Of a stretch of DNA of 64,000 bases, positions 43,284 through 52,300 are shown in pieces. This DNA is from Candidatus Eisenbergiella intestinipullorum (GTDB lineage: Bacteria > Bacillota > Clostridia > Lachnospirales > Lachnospiraceae), in NCBI GenBank assembly GCA_019119815.1, contig DWWH01000022.1:1-64000 (forward strand), written 5' to 3'. Below the pieces are notes generated by a model. It was not told where the DNA came from, did no database searches, and was given only the letters and a program-made list of their open reading frames with translations. How positions within the stretch are numbered: the first letter of the stretch is position 1; each line of letters starts with the position of its first letter. Made by a program: the position numbers and the translations under genes.

Positions 43284-44449
43284 GAAATCCGCTGTCCGAA
43301 AAAATTGTAACCATTAAGCCGTCGGGCATCCGGAAATTTTTTGACATCGTCAGCGAGATGGACGATGCCATTTCGCTGGGAGTTGGCGAGCCTGATTTTG
43401 ATACGCCCTGGCACATCCGGGATGAAGGCATTTATTCGCTGGAAAAGGGAAGAACCTTTTATACCTCCAACGCAGGGCTGAAGGAACTGAAGACGGAGAT
43501 CTGCGGCTATCTGAAACGGCGATTTGACCTGGAATATGACCCGGCTCATGAGGTGCTGGTCACGGTGGGCGGTTCCGAGGCGATCGACATCGCCCTGCGC
43601 GCCATGGTCGATCCGGGCGACGAGGTGCTGATCCCTCAGCCCAGCTACGTTTCCTATGAGCCCTGTGCCGTTCTGGCGGACGCGGTTCCGGTATTCATCA
43701 ATCTGAGGGAGGAGGATCAGTTCCGCCTCACTGCCCGGGCGCTGCGGGATGCGGTTACCGAAAAGACCAAAATCCTGGTCCTTCCCTTTCCCAACAATCC
43801 AACCGGAGCGGTTATGGAGAGAAAGGACCTGGAGGCCATCGCCGAGGTGATCCTGGAAAAGGATCTTTTCGTCATTTCCGATGAAATATACGGGGAACTG
43901 ACCTATGGAAGGGAACATACGTCCATCACTCAGATTCCCGGAATGAAGGAACGTACCATTCTCATCAACGGTTTTTCCAAGGCCTATGCCATGACCGGAT
44001 GGCGTCTCGGTTATGCCTGCGGCCCCAGGCTGATCCTGGATCAGATGCTGAAGATCCATCAGTTTGCCATCATGTGCGCGCCCACTACCAGCCAGTATGC
44101 AGCGGTGGAGGCCATGAGAAACGGCGACCGCGACGTACAGGAGATGCGGGAGGCCTATAATCAGCGCAGGCGCTATCTGATGTATGCTTTCCAGGAGATG
44201 GGGCTTCCCTGCTTTGAACCCTATGGCGCTTTTTATGTGTTCCCCTGCATTAAGGAGTTTGGGCTGACCAGCGAAGAGTTCGCGCTCCGTTTCCTGCAGG
44301 AGGAAAAAGTGGCTGTAGTGCCGGGGACCGCCTTCGGAGACTGCGGGGAGGGATATATCCGTATTTCCTATGCTTATTCCCTGGAGGATCTGAAGATGGC
44401 CATTTCCCGGCTCGCCCGTTTTGTGAAGCGGCTGAAGGAGCAGATATAA
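43280..44449 (+). CDS. Pyridoxal-phosphate aminotransferase, class I/II
   Basis: The 389-residue enzyme shows the fold-type I layout: GVGEPDFDTPWHIRDEGI, YTSNAGLKELKTEICGYL, LPFPNNPTGAVM and the PLP lysine in NGFSKAYAMTGWRLGYACGP. Substrate-binding arginine is expected in GYIRISYAYSLEDLKMA. It moves an amino group between amino and keto acids; candidates include aromatic, aspartate or methionine-type substrates, not separable here. It is coupled to the Lrp-type regulator upstream. Confidence 0.9.
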   Translation: MRNPLSEKIVTIKPSGIRKFFDIVSEMDDAISLGVGEPDFDTPWHIRDEGIYSLEKGRTFYTSNAGLKELKTEICGYLKRRFDLEYDPAHEVLVTVGGSEAIDIALRAMVDPGDEVLIPQPSYVSYEPCAVLADAVPVFINLREEDQFRLTARALRDAVTEKTKILVLPFPNNPTGAVMERKDLEAIAEVILEKDLFVISDEIYGELTYGREHTSITQIPGMKERTILINGFSKAYAMTGWRLGYACGPRLILDQMLKIHQFAIMCAPTTSQYAAVEAMRNGDRDVQEMREAYNQRRRYLMYAFQEMGLPCFEPYGAFYVFPCIKEFGLTSEEFALRFLQEEKVAVVPGTAFGDCGEGYIRISYAYSLEDLKMAISRLARFVKRLKEQI

Positions 44450-44498
44450 AGGAAACGTTTCTTTTTCAGATAAAATGATTCGGAAATGTGAGGAAGGC

Positions 44499-45005
44499 AT
44501 GAACATTGTACTGCATCAGCCGGAAATTCCGGCAAATACGGGAAATATCGGCAGAACCTGCGTGGCCGCCGGCTGCGCCCTGCATCTGATCGAGCCGCTG
44601 GGTTTTCAGCTGAATGAAAAGCAGATCAGACGGGCGGGCATGGACTACTGGCACAAGCTGGATGTGCGCCGCTATGTTAATTTTGAGGATTTTCTGGAGC
44701 AGGAAGCCGGCAGGCATCCGGAGCGGAGGATCTGGATGGCTACCACAAAAGCGAAGCGTGTCTATACGGAAGCGGATTTCGGCCCGGAGGATTATCTCAT
44801 GTTCGGTAAGGAAAGTGCCGGCATTCCGGAGGAGATCCTGGTGGACCATGAGGAGACCTGCATCCGTATCCCCATGCTGGATGAGATCCGTTCTCTGAAT
44901 CTGAGCAATTCCGTAGCGATCGTGCTCTATGAGGCCCTGCGGCAGAATCATTTTGAAGGGATGCTTTTGGAAGGGGAGCTTCACAGACTGCATTGGAGGG
45001 GATAG
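44499..45005 (+). CDS. trmL: tRNA (cytidine/uridine-34) 2'-O-methyltransferase
   Basis: I start at 44499 (MNIVLHQPEIPANTGNIGRTC), preceded by AGGAAGG. The 168-residue enzyme is a minimal SpoU-type trefoil-knot methyltransferase with LMFGKESAGIPEEIL and CIRIPMLDEIRSLNLSNSVAIVLYEAL, the knot and S-adenosylmethionine site. TrmL methylates the wobble base of tRNA-Leu. The length matches TrmL, which lacks an N-terminal extension. Its stop lies just before the esterase gene's start. Confidence 0.92.
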   Translation: MNIVLHQPEIPANTGNIGRTCVAAGCALHLIEPLGFQLNEKQIRRAGMDYWHKLDVRRYVNFEDFLEQEAGRHPERRIWMATTKAKRVYTEADFGPEDYLMFGKESAGIPEEILVDHEETCIRIPMLDEIRSLNLSNSVAIVLYEALRQNHFEGMLLEGELHRLHWRG

Positions 45006-45007
45006 AT

Positions 45008-46576
45008 ATGGAAGGACAGGAAGAGAACAGGGAGGAAAAAGAAAGGCGGGAAACCCGGAGGGTATGGACCGGAAGCGGTATCGTGGAAGGAAGACGGGAG
45101 GGAAGTCTGTACTGTTTTCGCGGCATTCCGTACGCAAAAGCGTCCCGTTTCCGGGCGCCCCAGGAGTATCGTTGGGACGGCATATGGAAAGCGGACCGTT
45201 TCGGCCAGACAGCGGTTCAGACCGCCTGCAGACAGCCGGGAGAGCGAGAAAATTACGGGGAGGATTGCCTGAATCTGAATCTCTATGTGCCCTGCGGCGC
45301 ATTGGAAGATCAGAAGATCCATCCGGAAAGCACGGCGCCGCAGAAACTTCCGGCAGCCGTGTGGCTGCATGGCGGCGCGTTTCAGAATGGAAGCAGCCGG
45401 GACCGGGAGGGAGAGCGGATGATCCGGGATCACCGCTTTCTTTTCATTTCCGTGGAATATCGGCTGGGTGCGTTGGGCTATCTCTATCTGGGGGAGGTAC
45501 TGGGAGAGGAATTCCGGCATACGGGCAATAACGGAACGCTGGACCAGCTTGCCGCTCTGAAATGGATCCATGAAAATATCGAAGCCTTTGGAGGCGATCC
45601 GGACAGTATCACCGTTTTCGGGGAATCGGCGGGAGCCAAGTCTCTGGGCGCGCTCCTGTTCCTTCCGGAAATGAAGGTATACTGCGGCCGGGTTCTGATG
45701 GCAAGCGGGGCCTGGCAGAGCATCCGCAGCCGGAAAACTGCCTCCCGTATCACGCAGCTGTTTCTGGAAGAGGGAAAAAAGCTGGGTTACCTGCGGAAAG
45801 CGGAAGAAATCCTGACGCTGGATGTGGATAAGCTGCTGGCCATTCAGGAAAGGTTGGTGGATAATCCGGGAAATACCTGCATGTTCGGCCCGGTGGCAGA
45901 CGGCGCTGTGCTCCCTTTGGACTGGCAGGAGCGGCTGGAGCGGGGAGAATACTGGTTGGGCAGAGCCATGGTGGGAAGTTGTCTGCATGAAATGTATTTT
46001 TCCGGACAGCAGGAGGATTTCCCGAAAAAAGCGCCGGAGATGGCCCGTTTCCTGTTTGGAGACAATGCCCGGATCGCAGAGGGGGAGTTCGCTGCATGGA
46101 AGAAGGAGAGAAGCCGGAAAGAAGAGGTCCTGACGGAGGAGGAGAAGACAGGTGAGTGGGTGAGGATCCTTTCTGATTACATGTATCGTACTTACAGCCG
46201 TCGTCTGGCGGAATGTCTGACGAAAAACGGAAGCCGGGTCTGGTACTACAGCTTTGAGTACGGAGTGGCTTCTCATGTGCTGGATCAGGCGATGGCTTTT
46301 GATAATGCGGCCGGGGATGACAGCTGTTTTCCGGGACTGGAGAAAAAGGCCCGAAAGGAGATGGCGGATATGCTGTATGAGTCCTTTGTTCAATTTTTTG
46401 AAACCGGTACGCCGAAATCTCCGTCAGGTGTGGACTGGAAGCCCCTCGGTGAAGAGGGGAAGCTGCTTTCCTTCGGGGAACGGATTTCCTGCAGACCATT
46501 GAAGGAAACGGAGACGCTGGATGCGTTTCCCCAGTCGGTGTTTCGACTGGAGGAGGAAGAAATGTGCCGGAAATGA
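45008..46576 (+). CDS. Type-B carboxylesterase/lipase
   Basis: The start at 45008 follows GGAGGGG. The 522-residue enzyme shows the carboxylesterase B signature: FRGIPYAKA, EDCLNLNLYVPCG, AVWLHGGAFQNGS (oxyanion), and the nucleophile elbow FGESAGAKSLGALL (Ser about 208). A C-terminal catalytic His is likely in YGVASHVLDQAMAF. No signal peptide is seen. It hydrolyses carboxyl esters such as acetyl or feruloyl groups; the substrate is not known. It is grouped by position with the sulfatase that follows, but has a separate promoter boundary. Confidence 0.88.
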   Translation: MEGQEENREEKERRETRRVWTGSGIVEGRREGSLYCFRGIPYAKASRFRAPQEYRWDGIWKADRFGQTAVQTACRQPGERENYGEDCLNLNLYVPCGALEDQKIHPESTAPQKLPAAVWLHGGAFQNGSSRDREGERMIRDHRFLFISVEYRLGALGYLYLGEVLGEEFRHTGNNGTLDQLAALKWIHENIEAFGGDPDSITVFGESAGAKSLGALLFLPEMKVYCGRVLMASGAWQSIRSRKTASRITQLFLEEGKKLGYLRKAEEILTLDVDKLLAIQERLVDNPGNTCMFGPVADGAVLPLDWQERLERGEYWLGRAMVGSCLHEMYFSGQQEDFPKKAPEMARFLFGDNARIAEGEFAAWKKERSRKEEVLTEEEKTGEWVRILSDYMYRTYSRRLAECLTKNGSRVWYYSFEYGVASHVLDQAMAFDNAAGDDSCFPGLEKKARKEMADMLYESFVQFFETGTPKSPSGVDWKPLGEEGKLLSFGERISCRPLKETETLDAFPQSVFRLEEEEMCRK

Positions 46577-46634
46577 CAGAGCGCTTCTGAACATCCATAG
46601 GAAAAAAGCAACACAGAAGAACACAAATTACAAA

Positions 46635-46663
46635 TTGTTCTGCGGGAGAACTGTTGCTAAAAT
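46635..46663 (+). promoter_or_regulatory. Promoter with internal palindrome, upstream of the sulfatase
   Basis: TTGTTC (46635-46640) and TAAAAT (46658-46663, preceded by TGC) are 17 bases apart. GTTCT-GCGGG-AGAAC (46637-46651) is an inverted repeat from the -35 into the spacer, a typical repressor position. The rest of the 46577-46720 gap holds nothing else. Confidence 0.55.
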
Positions 46664-46720
46664 AGAAGGGAAAAGAGACCGAAGGTACGTTTGTGCCTGA
46701 ACGAAAGGAGTGGAGGGAAA

Positions 46721-48145
46721 ATGAAGGATCGGCCTGCAATTGTACTGATCACCTGTGATGAACTGAACAAAGATGTTTTGAGCTGCTTCGGAGGAAAGGC
46801 AATATCCACACCGCATATTGACAGGATTGCCGGACAGGGAACGATATACACCAACTGCTATACGGCGAGCCCATGGTGCCTCCCGGCCAGATGTTCCATT
46901 CTGACCGGACTGTATCCGCATAACAGCGGGGCCTACAGCAACTTCCGCAAATGTGCGCTGGACCAGGGAATTACAAACCTGTTCGGATCATTGAAGGAAG
47001 GCGGTTACCATACGTCGGTTTTTGGAAAATGCCATTTTGCTCCGGTACCTTATTCGGAAACCAGGCCGGACAGGACGCTGCCGTATGATGAATTTCGGGA
47101 TTACTATATGAGTCTTGGGATAGATCACCTGGAACTGGAGGATGACAAACAGGTTTCCGTCTGGTTCTATGATGATTACAGCAAGGAACTGGATCGGGCA
47201 GGGTATCTGAAGGCTTACCGGGATGCGGTATGGAATGAAGAATATCAGAAGGTATTTCCTTTCCCCGGACCGGCGGAATGGCATCCGGATGCATGGGTGG
47301 GAAGAAAAGCAGCAGAGTATATCGAGAACTATGAAAAAGAGTCCCCTTTATTTTCCTGGGTATCCTTCAGCGGACCGCATTATACTTTTGACTCGCCGGA
47401 AGAATACCTGAAGCAGGTGAATGCGGATGCTTTGCCTCCTCTGAAGCGGCGGGACGGAGAATGGGCGGATGAGAGAAGGATTCACCATGACAGCTACTTT
47501 GGAGGGAGCAGGGCGAATATTGACGGCTGCGGCATGGCGAAGGATCATGCCTGCAAAAACTATACGGATGAATATTGGGACAGGCTGCGTGTCAACTACT
47601 GTGCCAATGTGAAGCTGATCGATGACCAGGTGGGGCGGATCATGGAGGCCGCACGACGGAAATACGGCGATCATGTGATGTTTCTTTTTACGGCGGACCA
47701 TGGGGAGATGCTGGGAAGCCACGGGCTCTGGGGAAAACATAACTGTGCATATGAAGAAGTCTGGCATATTCCGCTTTTGATTTGTTATCCCGGCCAGAAG
47801 GAAAAGAGTGCGGATGACAGACTGGTCAATTCCACGGATCTGCTTCCAACGTGCCTGTATGCGGGAGGAATTCCTCTGCCCTCCTGCGACGGAAAGCCTC
47901 TCCAGGAAAAAGGATGGGAGAGAGCATATACCTTTGCGGAAGGGGAAGGCTATCTTGCCGTGACTGATGGAAGGTATAAATATGTCCACGTCCAGAAAGG
48001 AGAAGAGCAGGGAAGAGAGCTGTTCGACCTGGCCTGTGATCCGGACGAATTCGAGAATCTGATAGAGAAGGAAGAATACCGGAGCGTGCTTGCCGGGCTG
48101 CGTGGCCGGATGATCGAACATATGCTGCCTTCTATCCTGGCATAA
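46721..48145 (+). CDS. Sulfatase, Cys-type
   Basis: The 474-residue enzyme starts MKDRPAIVLITCDELNKDV with the metal-binding acidic pair, and has the formylglycine motif C53-L-P-A-R57 in SPWCLPARCSILTGL. Further sulfatase features are HNSGAYSNF, GKCHF, WVSFSGPHYTFDSPEEY, LFTADHGEMLGSHGLWGKHN (the metal Asp-His) and the C-terminal strand. The Cys form needs an anaerobic maturase (anSME), which is not in the window. No signal peptide is evident, so it probably cuts sulfate from imported sulfated sugars, e.g. host mucin or glycosaminoglycan fragments. Confidence 0.9.
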   Translation: MKDRPAIVLITCDELNKDVLSCFGGKAISTPHIDRIAGQGTIYTNCYTASPWCLPARCSILTGLYPHNSGAYSNFRKCALDQGITNLFGSLKEGGYHTSVFGKCHFAPVPYSETRPDRTLPYDEFRDYYMSLGIDHLELEDDKQVSVWFYDDYSKELDRAGYLKAYRDAVWNEEYQKVFPFPGPAEWHPDAWVGRKAAEYIENYEKESPLFSWVSFSGPHYTFDSPEEYLKQVNADALPPLKRRDGEWADERRIHHDSYFGGSRANIDGCGMAKDHACKNYTDEYWDRLRVNYCANVKLIDDQVGRIMEAARRKYGDHVMFLFTADHGEMLGSHGLWGKHNCAYEEVWHIPLLICYPGQKEKSADDRLVNSTDLLPTCLYAGGIPLPSCDGKPLQEKGWERAYTFAEGEGYLAVTDGRYKYVHVQKGEEQGRELFDLACDPDEFENLIEKEEYRSVLAGLRGRMIEHMLPSILA

Positions 48146-48213
48146 AAATTTTTTTGTATATTCAACTGCAGATCCGGGCATGATAGTCACGTAGAGAAAA
48201 GGAGGTGGCTGTC

Positions 48214-48426
48214 ATGGGAAGCAAAGCACTGGACTATACAGCGCTTGTGATCGCCGTAATCGGGGCGGTCAACTGGGGACTGATCGGACTGTTCCGTCTG
48301 GATCTGGTCGCCATGATTTTTGGCCAGATGAGCCTGATTTCCCGAATCATCTACGTTTTGGTAGGAATCTGCGGTCTGTACCTGCTGACCTTTTTCGGCA
48401 GGGTGGGGAACGGACAAGATTCATAA
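48214..48426 (+). CDS. DUF378 small membrane protein
   Basis: AAGGAGG (48199-48205) supports the ATG at 48214 rather than the upstream GTG. The 70-residue product has two hydrophobic helices and the DUF378 core: YTALVIAVIGAVNWGLIGLF and SRIIYVLVGICGLYLLTF. The family is widespread in Firmicutes and its function is unknown. It sits after the sulfatase on the same strand, with a shared terminator after it. Confidence 0.85.
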   Translation: MGSKALDYTALVIAVIGAVNWGLIGLFRLDLVAMIFGQMSLISRIIYVLVGICGLYLLTFFGRVGNGQDS

Positions 48427-48465
48427 CAGAAAACACGCGGTCCGGCATGGCCGGGCTGTCGCCTG

Positions 48466-48495
48466 AAAGCCTCCGGCATCATGCCGGGGGCTTTT
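48466..48495. terminator. Terminator between DUF378 and AraC genes
   Basis: AAAGCCTCCGGCA (48466-48478) pairs with TGCCGGGGGCTTT (48482-48494) with one wobble and a 3-base loop, followed by T. It can serve both convergent genes. Confidence 0.7.
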
Positions 48496-48510
48496 GCAGC
48501 GGGAGCCCTT

Positions 48511-49554
48511 CTAATTGGAAAGGGAAATTTCCCGTCGCTTGGCGGACGGCGTACAGCCATAGGTTTCGCGGAACATACGGCGGAAAAGCTTGTAGTTGGA
48601 AAAGCCATGGCGGGCGAGAATGTCCGTCACGCTCTGGCCGGAGTGGAGAATGTCCTGACAAACGTGGGAAAAACGGACCTGGCTGACGTATTCCAGAAAA
48701 GTGATCCCCATATTCTTCTTGAAAAAACGACAGAAATATTCCGGATTAAGCGCGACGACTGCCGCGGCATCCTGCAGCGAAATCGGCTCGCTGTAATGCG
48801 CATTCACATAATCCGTAATGGCGATCAGACGGGAACGTTCCGTATCGTCCGGGCCGCAGCTCTGCTCTGACTCCGGTAGCAGATAGGAAGTGACGCACAG
48901 ACTCAGAAGCTCGTACAGCAGGCTTTTGAAATGCAGGATCAGGCCGGAAGAAAGCTCCGGATCCGCATGACGGAGTCCGGACGAACCCGGAAGGCAGACC
49001 GTCTGCTGGGCAGCTTCCCGGTCTGCATCCGCGTGCCGGCTGTTGGCGCCTGGTTTCCTGGTTGTCCCTGCTTTCGTCTCCCGACATTGCTGAAGGCCGG
49101 AGAGCAGGCGGCGGAAGGCAGCATCCGTCATATCCGATCCGCAGGGACCGCTACGGAAGCGGAGACGATCGTATTCCGGAATGTTTCGCTTCAGGAACGG
49201 ATAAGGGATCTGAAGGACACAAATGCGGGAATGCTCCGGGCAGTTGGTGGAATGAAGGTCACGGGAATTGATGAGGACAAAATCCTGTGCATGCAGAGAA
49301 AGACGGGTATCGTTCAGGGTTACTTCCATGCTTCCGGCATCGATCAGCAGGATCTCCAGACTGTGATGCCAGTGAGCGGGGACGAGAACACCCGCGTCCT
49401 CATAGGTAAAGCAGCGGACCTGGATGTCAGGCTCCACCACTACATTTTCATGGATAGAGCCCTGCAGAGGCTGCTCTGCGGCCCTGACACGGGGAAAATC
49501 ATTTCGGCCGGAAAATGGCGCCGGAGACGGCGCGGGGAAGGGGGATCGTTTCAA
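48511..49554 (-). CDS. AraC-family transcriptional regulator
   Basis: A TTG at 49554 is preceded by AGGAGG on this strand. The 347-residue protein has an N-terminal cupin-like sensor (HWHHSLEILLIDAGSMEVTL, SRDLHSTNCPEH) and a C-terminal pair of helix-turn-helix motifs (ISLQDAAAVVALNPEYFCRF and VTDILARHGFSNYKLFRRMF). The region between them (about residues 140-190) is a long variable linker. It is divergent from the GH3 gene, so it probably controls that gene or the sulfatase region in response to a sugar. Confidence 0.85.
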   Translation of the reverse strand: MKRSPFPAPSPAPFSGRNDFPRVRAAEQPLQGSIHENVVVEPDIQVRCFTYEDAGVLVPAHWHHSLEILLIDAGSMEVTLNDTRLSLHAQDFVLINSRDLHSTNCPEHSRICVLQIPYPFLKRNIPEYDRLRFRSGPCGSDMTDAAFRRLLSGLQQCRETKAGTTRKPGANSRHADADREAAQQTVCLPGSSGLRHADPELSSGLILHFKSLLYELLSLCVTSYLLPESEQSCGPDDTERSRLIAITDYVNAHYSEPISLQDAAAVVALNPEYFCRFFKKNMGITFLEYVSQVRFSHVCQDILHSGQSVTDILARHGFSNYKLFRRMFRETYGCTPSAKRREISLSN

Positions 49555-49701
49555 TGGAAATACCTCCTGTGCCAAAAAACGGTCTTCCGGCCGCTTGCAG
49601 ATGCAGCCGGGAGGGTAAAAATATTCCTGAAAGTTCCGGAAACATTATCTGAAAAAACAGAAAGAAAGTCAATATCGGCCTATAAAAAGTCAGGATTGAG
49701 A

Positions 49702-49731
49702 TTGGCACGAAAACAGACGGTATGCTATGAT
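49702..49731 (+). promoter_or_regulatory. Promoter of the GH3 gene
   Basis: TTGGCA (49702-49707) and TATGAT (49726-49731), preceded by TGC, are 18 bases apart. The leader to 49904 is about 165 bases with a CTGC/GCAG hairpin near 49822. The 49555-49903 gap holds this and the AraC start region, and nothing else clear. Confidence 0.5.
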
Positions 49732-49903
49732 GAACACAACGGATGTAGAAAGACGGATCCGGAACCTTTTATTTTTAGGAAAGAAAGCAACGTCTGAAAA
49801 AGGGAATGTAGGACGGAAACCTGCATAGAGCAGGCTGCGCGGAAGCGTCGCAGACTTCGGCAATGACGGATCCCGACTGCTTACGCTTCGGAACGGAGGT
49901 TAT

Positions 49904-52180
49904 ATGACAAGAGAAGGACTGAAGGAGCTTGTAGCAAAAATGACGCTGGAGGAAAAGGCTGCCATGTGTTCGGGCGCCGACTTCTGGCACACAGAGGCGG
50001 TGGAACGTCTGGGGATTCCGGCGATGATGGTTTCCGATGGACCACACGGCTTGAGAAAGCAGGACCAGGAGGCGGATAATCTGGGTGTGAACGACAGCAT
50101 TCAGGCAGTCTGCTTTCCGGCGGGCTGCGGTACGGCGGCCAGCTTTAACCGGGAACTGATCCGGGAAATGGGAGAAGCGCTGGGAGAGGAATGCCAGGCC
50201 GAAGGCGTGGGGGTGATCCTGGGACCTGCGGTGAACATCAAGCGTTCTCCTCTGTGCGGCCGGAATTTTGAATACTATTCCGAAGACCCTTACGTGGCTT
50301 CCGAGATCGCAGGTGCGCTGATCGCGGGCGTACAGAGCAAAAACGTGGGAACCAGCATCAAGCATTTTCTGGCGAATAATCAGGAGCACCGCAGGATGTC
50401 TTCTTCCTCCGAGATCGATGAGCGTACCCTGCGGGAGATCTATCTCGCGGCCTTTGAGGGCGCGGTGAAGAAGCAGAAGCCCTGGACCGTCATGTGCTCC
50501 TACAACCGGATCAACGGCACCTATGCGGCGGAAAATAAAGAGATGCTCACCGATGTGCTCCGGAAGGAATGGGGCTTTGACGGCTTCGTGGTGAGCGACT
50601 GGGGCGCGGTCAACGACCGGGTGCCCGATCTGGAAGCGGGACTGGATCTGGAAATGCCTTCCTCCGGCGGCGTGAACGACCGGCTTATCGTGGAAGCGGT
50701 GAAGGAGGGACGGCTGAAGGAAGAGGTCCTGGACCAGGCGGTTGAGAACATCCTGAACATCGTGTTCCGCTATGAGGAAAACAGGGATCACACGGCCGTT
50801 TTCGACCGGGATAAGGATCATGAGCTGGCAAGGAAGGTGGCGGAGGAAACCTGCGTCCTTCTGAAAAATGAGGATCATATTCTGCCGCTGGAAGAAAAGG
50901 ATACGATCGCCTTCATCGGAAAATATGCGGCAAAGCCCCGTTATCAGGGCGGCGGAAGCTCTCATATCAACAGCCATAAGGTGACCGGCGCCTGGGACTG
51001 CGTGAAGGAATGGGGAAACGTTTCCTTCGCGGAGGGCTTCCGGGACGATGCGGATCAGACGGACGAAGCGCTCCTTACCGAAGCGGTGGAGCTTGCGAAG
51101 CAGGCCAGAGCCGCTGTGATCTTTGCCGGACTGCCGGATTCCTTTGAATCCGAAGGCTTTGACCGGACCCACATGCGTTTGCCCGACTGCCAGAACGAGC
51201 TGATCGGGCGCGTAGCCGCCGTGCAGCCCAATACCGTTGTGGTGCTTCACAACGGCTCTCCGGTGGAAATGCCCTGGGCGGATTCGGTGAAGGGAATCCT
51301 GGAAGCCTATCTGGGCGGCCAGGCCGTGGGAGCCGCGGTTGTGGATATCCTTTTCGGAAAAGTGAATCCCAGTGGAAAACTTCCGGAAACCTTCCCTTAT
51401 CATCTGGAGGACAACCCTTCCTATCTGTATTATCAGGGAGAGGGCGACCGGGTGGAATACCGGGAAGGCGTATTCGTGGGATACCGCTACTATGATAAGA
51501 AGAAAATGGCCGTCCGTTTTCCCTTCGGCCATGGCCTGTCCTACACCACCTTTGCCTATTCCGAACCGAAGCTCAGCGCCGGACGCATCCGGGATGACGA
51601 GACCGTGACCATCCGCGTGGATGTGACCAATACGGGAAGCCGCGCCGGAAAAGAGGCGGTGCAGCTCTATGTATCCGCCCCCGACAGCAGGGTGATCCGT
51701 CCTGTGAGGGAGCTGAGAGGCTTCGACAAGGTCGAGCTCGCTCCCGGCGAGACGAAGATGGTCAGCTTCGTTCTGGATAAAAGAGCGTTCGCTTACTGGA
51801 ATACGGACATCCACGACTGGTATGTGGAAAGCGGAAAATATCTGCTTCAGATCGGAGGCTCCTCCAGAGATATCGCCATCGAGCAGGAGGTGTATGTGGA
51901 ATCCACCGGAAAGCTTCCCAGGCATTATACCATGGATACGCCCTTTGGCGATCTGATGGACGATCCCGAGGCCATGAAGCTTCTTGCGCCGCTCATGAAG
52001 ATCGATTTTCTGGAGAAAAAGGAAGATGGGGACACCACAGACGCGGCGGCCGAAGCCATATCCGCGGATATGAAGGCTGCGATGATGAAGTATATGCCTC
52101 TTCGCGGCTCCTTCAGCTTCGCTTCCGGAGGCGTGACGCCCGAACAGGTCCAGGAGGTGCTGGATAAGCTGAACGGGTAA
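49904..52180 (+). CDS. GH3 family glycosidase (beta-glucosidase-like)
   Basis: The 758-residue protein has the three-domain GH3 layout: an N-terminal barrel with MTLEEKAAMCSGADFWHTE, MVSDGPHGLRKQ and the nucleophile Asp in FVVSDWGAVNDR (about 232), then an alpha/beta sandwich (FIGKYAAKPRYQGGGSSHIN), and a C-terminal FnIII-like domain (about 570-650). No signal peptide is present, so it is intracellular. The usual activity is beta-glucosidase or xylosidase-type exo-cleavage. It is divergent from an AraC regulator and upstream of the DeoR cluster. The acid/base residue cannot be assigned by eye. Confidence 0.9.
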   Translation: MTREGLKELVAKMTLEEKAAMCSGADFWHTEAVERLGIPAMMVSDGPHGLRKQDQEADNLGVNDSIQAVCFPAGCGTAASFNRELIREMGEALGEECQAEGVGVILGPAVNIKRSPLCGRNFEYYSEDPYVASEIAGALIAGVQSKNVGTSIKHFLANNQEHRRMSSSSEIDERTLREIYLAAFEGAVKKQKPWTVMCSYNRINGTYAAENKEMLTDVLRKEWGFDGFVVSDWGAVNDRVPDLEAGLDLEMPSSGGVNDRLIVEAVKEGRLKEEVLDQAVENILNIVFRYEENRDHTAVFDRDKDHELARKVAEETCVLLKNEDHILPLEEKDTIAFIGKYAAKPRYQGGGSSHINSHKVTGAWDCVKEWGNVSFAEGFRDDADQTDEALLTEAVELAKQARAAVIFAGLPDSFESEGFDRTHMRLPDCQNELIGRVAAVQPNTVVVLHNGSPVEMPWADSVKGILEAYLGGQAVGAAVVDILFGKVNPSGKLPETFPYHLEDNPSYLYYQGEGDRVEYREGVFVGYRYYDKKKMAVRFPFGHGLSYTTFAYSEPKLSAGRIRDDETVTIRVDVTNTGSRAGKEAVQLYVSAPDSRVIRPVRELRGFDKVELAPGETKMVSFVLDKRAFAYWNTDIHDWYVESGKYLLQIGGSSRDIAIEQEVYVESTGKLPRHYTMDTPFGDLMDDPEAMKLLAPLMKIDFLEKKEDGDTTDAAAEAISADMKAAMMKYMPLRGSFSFASGGVTPEQVQEVLDKLNG

Positions 52181-52227
52181 GAAAAGCCAGATGGGCAGGA
52201 AAAGCCAGATGGGCAGGAAAAGCCGGA
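52181..52227 (+). repeat. Short tandem repeat after the GH3 stop
   Basis: The 18-base unit GAAAAGCCAGATGGGCAG starts right after the stop codon and occurs twice (52181-52198, 52199-52216), followed by a partial third copy. It would code in frame if the stop were lost. Confidence 0.8.
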
Positions 52228-52254
52228 CAGAAGCAGACCCGTCTCTTTTCCAGA

Positions 52255-52278
52255 GGCCGGCGGCAGGAGCCGCCGGCC
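52255..52278. other. Perfect hairpin between convergent GH3 and DeoR genes
   Basis: GGCCGGCGGC (52255-52264) pairs with GCCGCCGGCC (52269-52278) with an AGGA loop. No T-run follows on either strand. It probably separates the two transcripts. Confidence 0.5.
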
Positions 52279-52300
52279 ATCCCTCCCGATGAGAAAGAAT

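Noticed and set aside
49775..51925. A 716-residue open frame antisense to the GH3 gene
   Set aside because: It is a reading shadow of the GC-rich codons of the real gene, has no family motif and no ribosome site.
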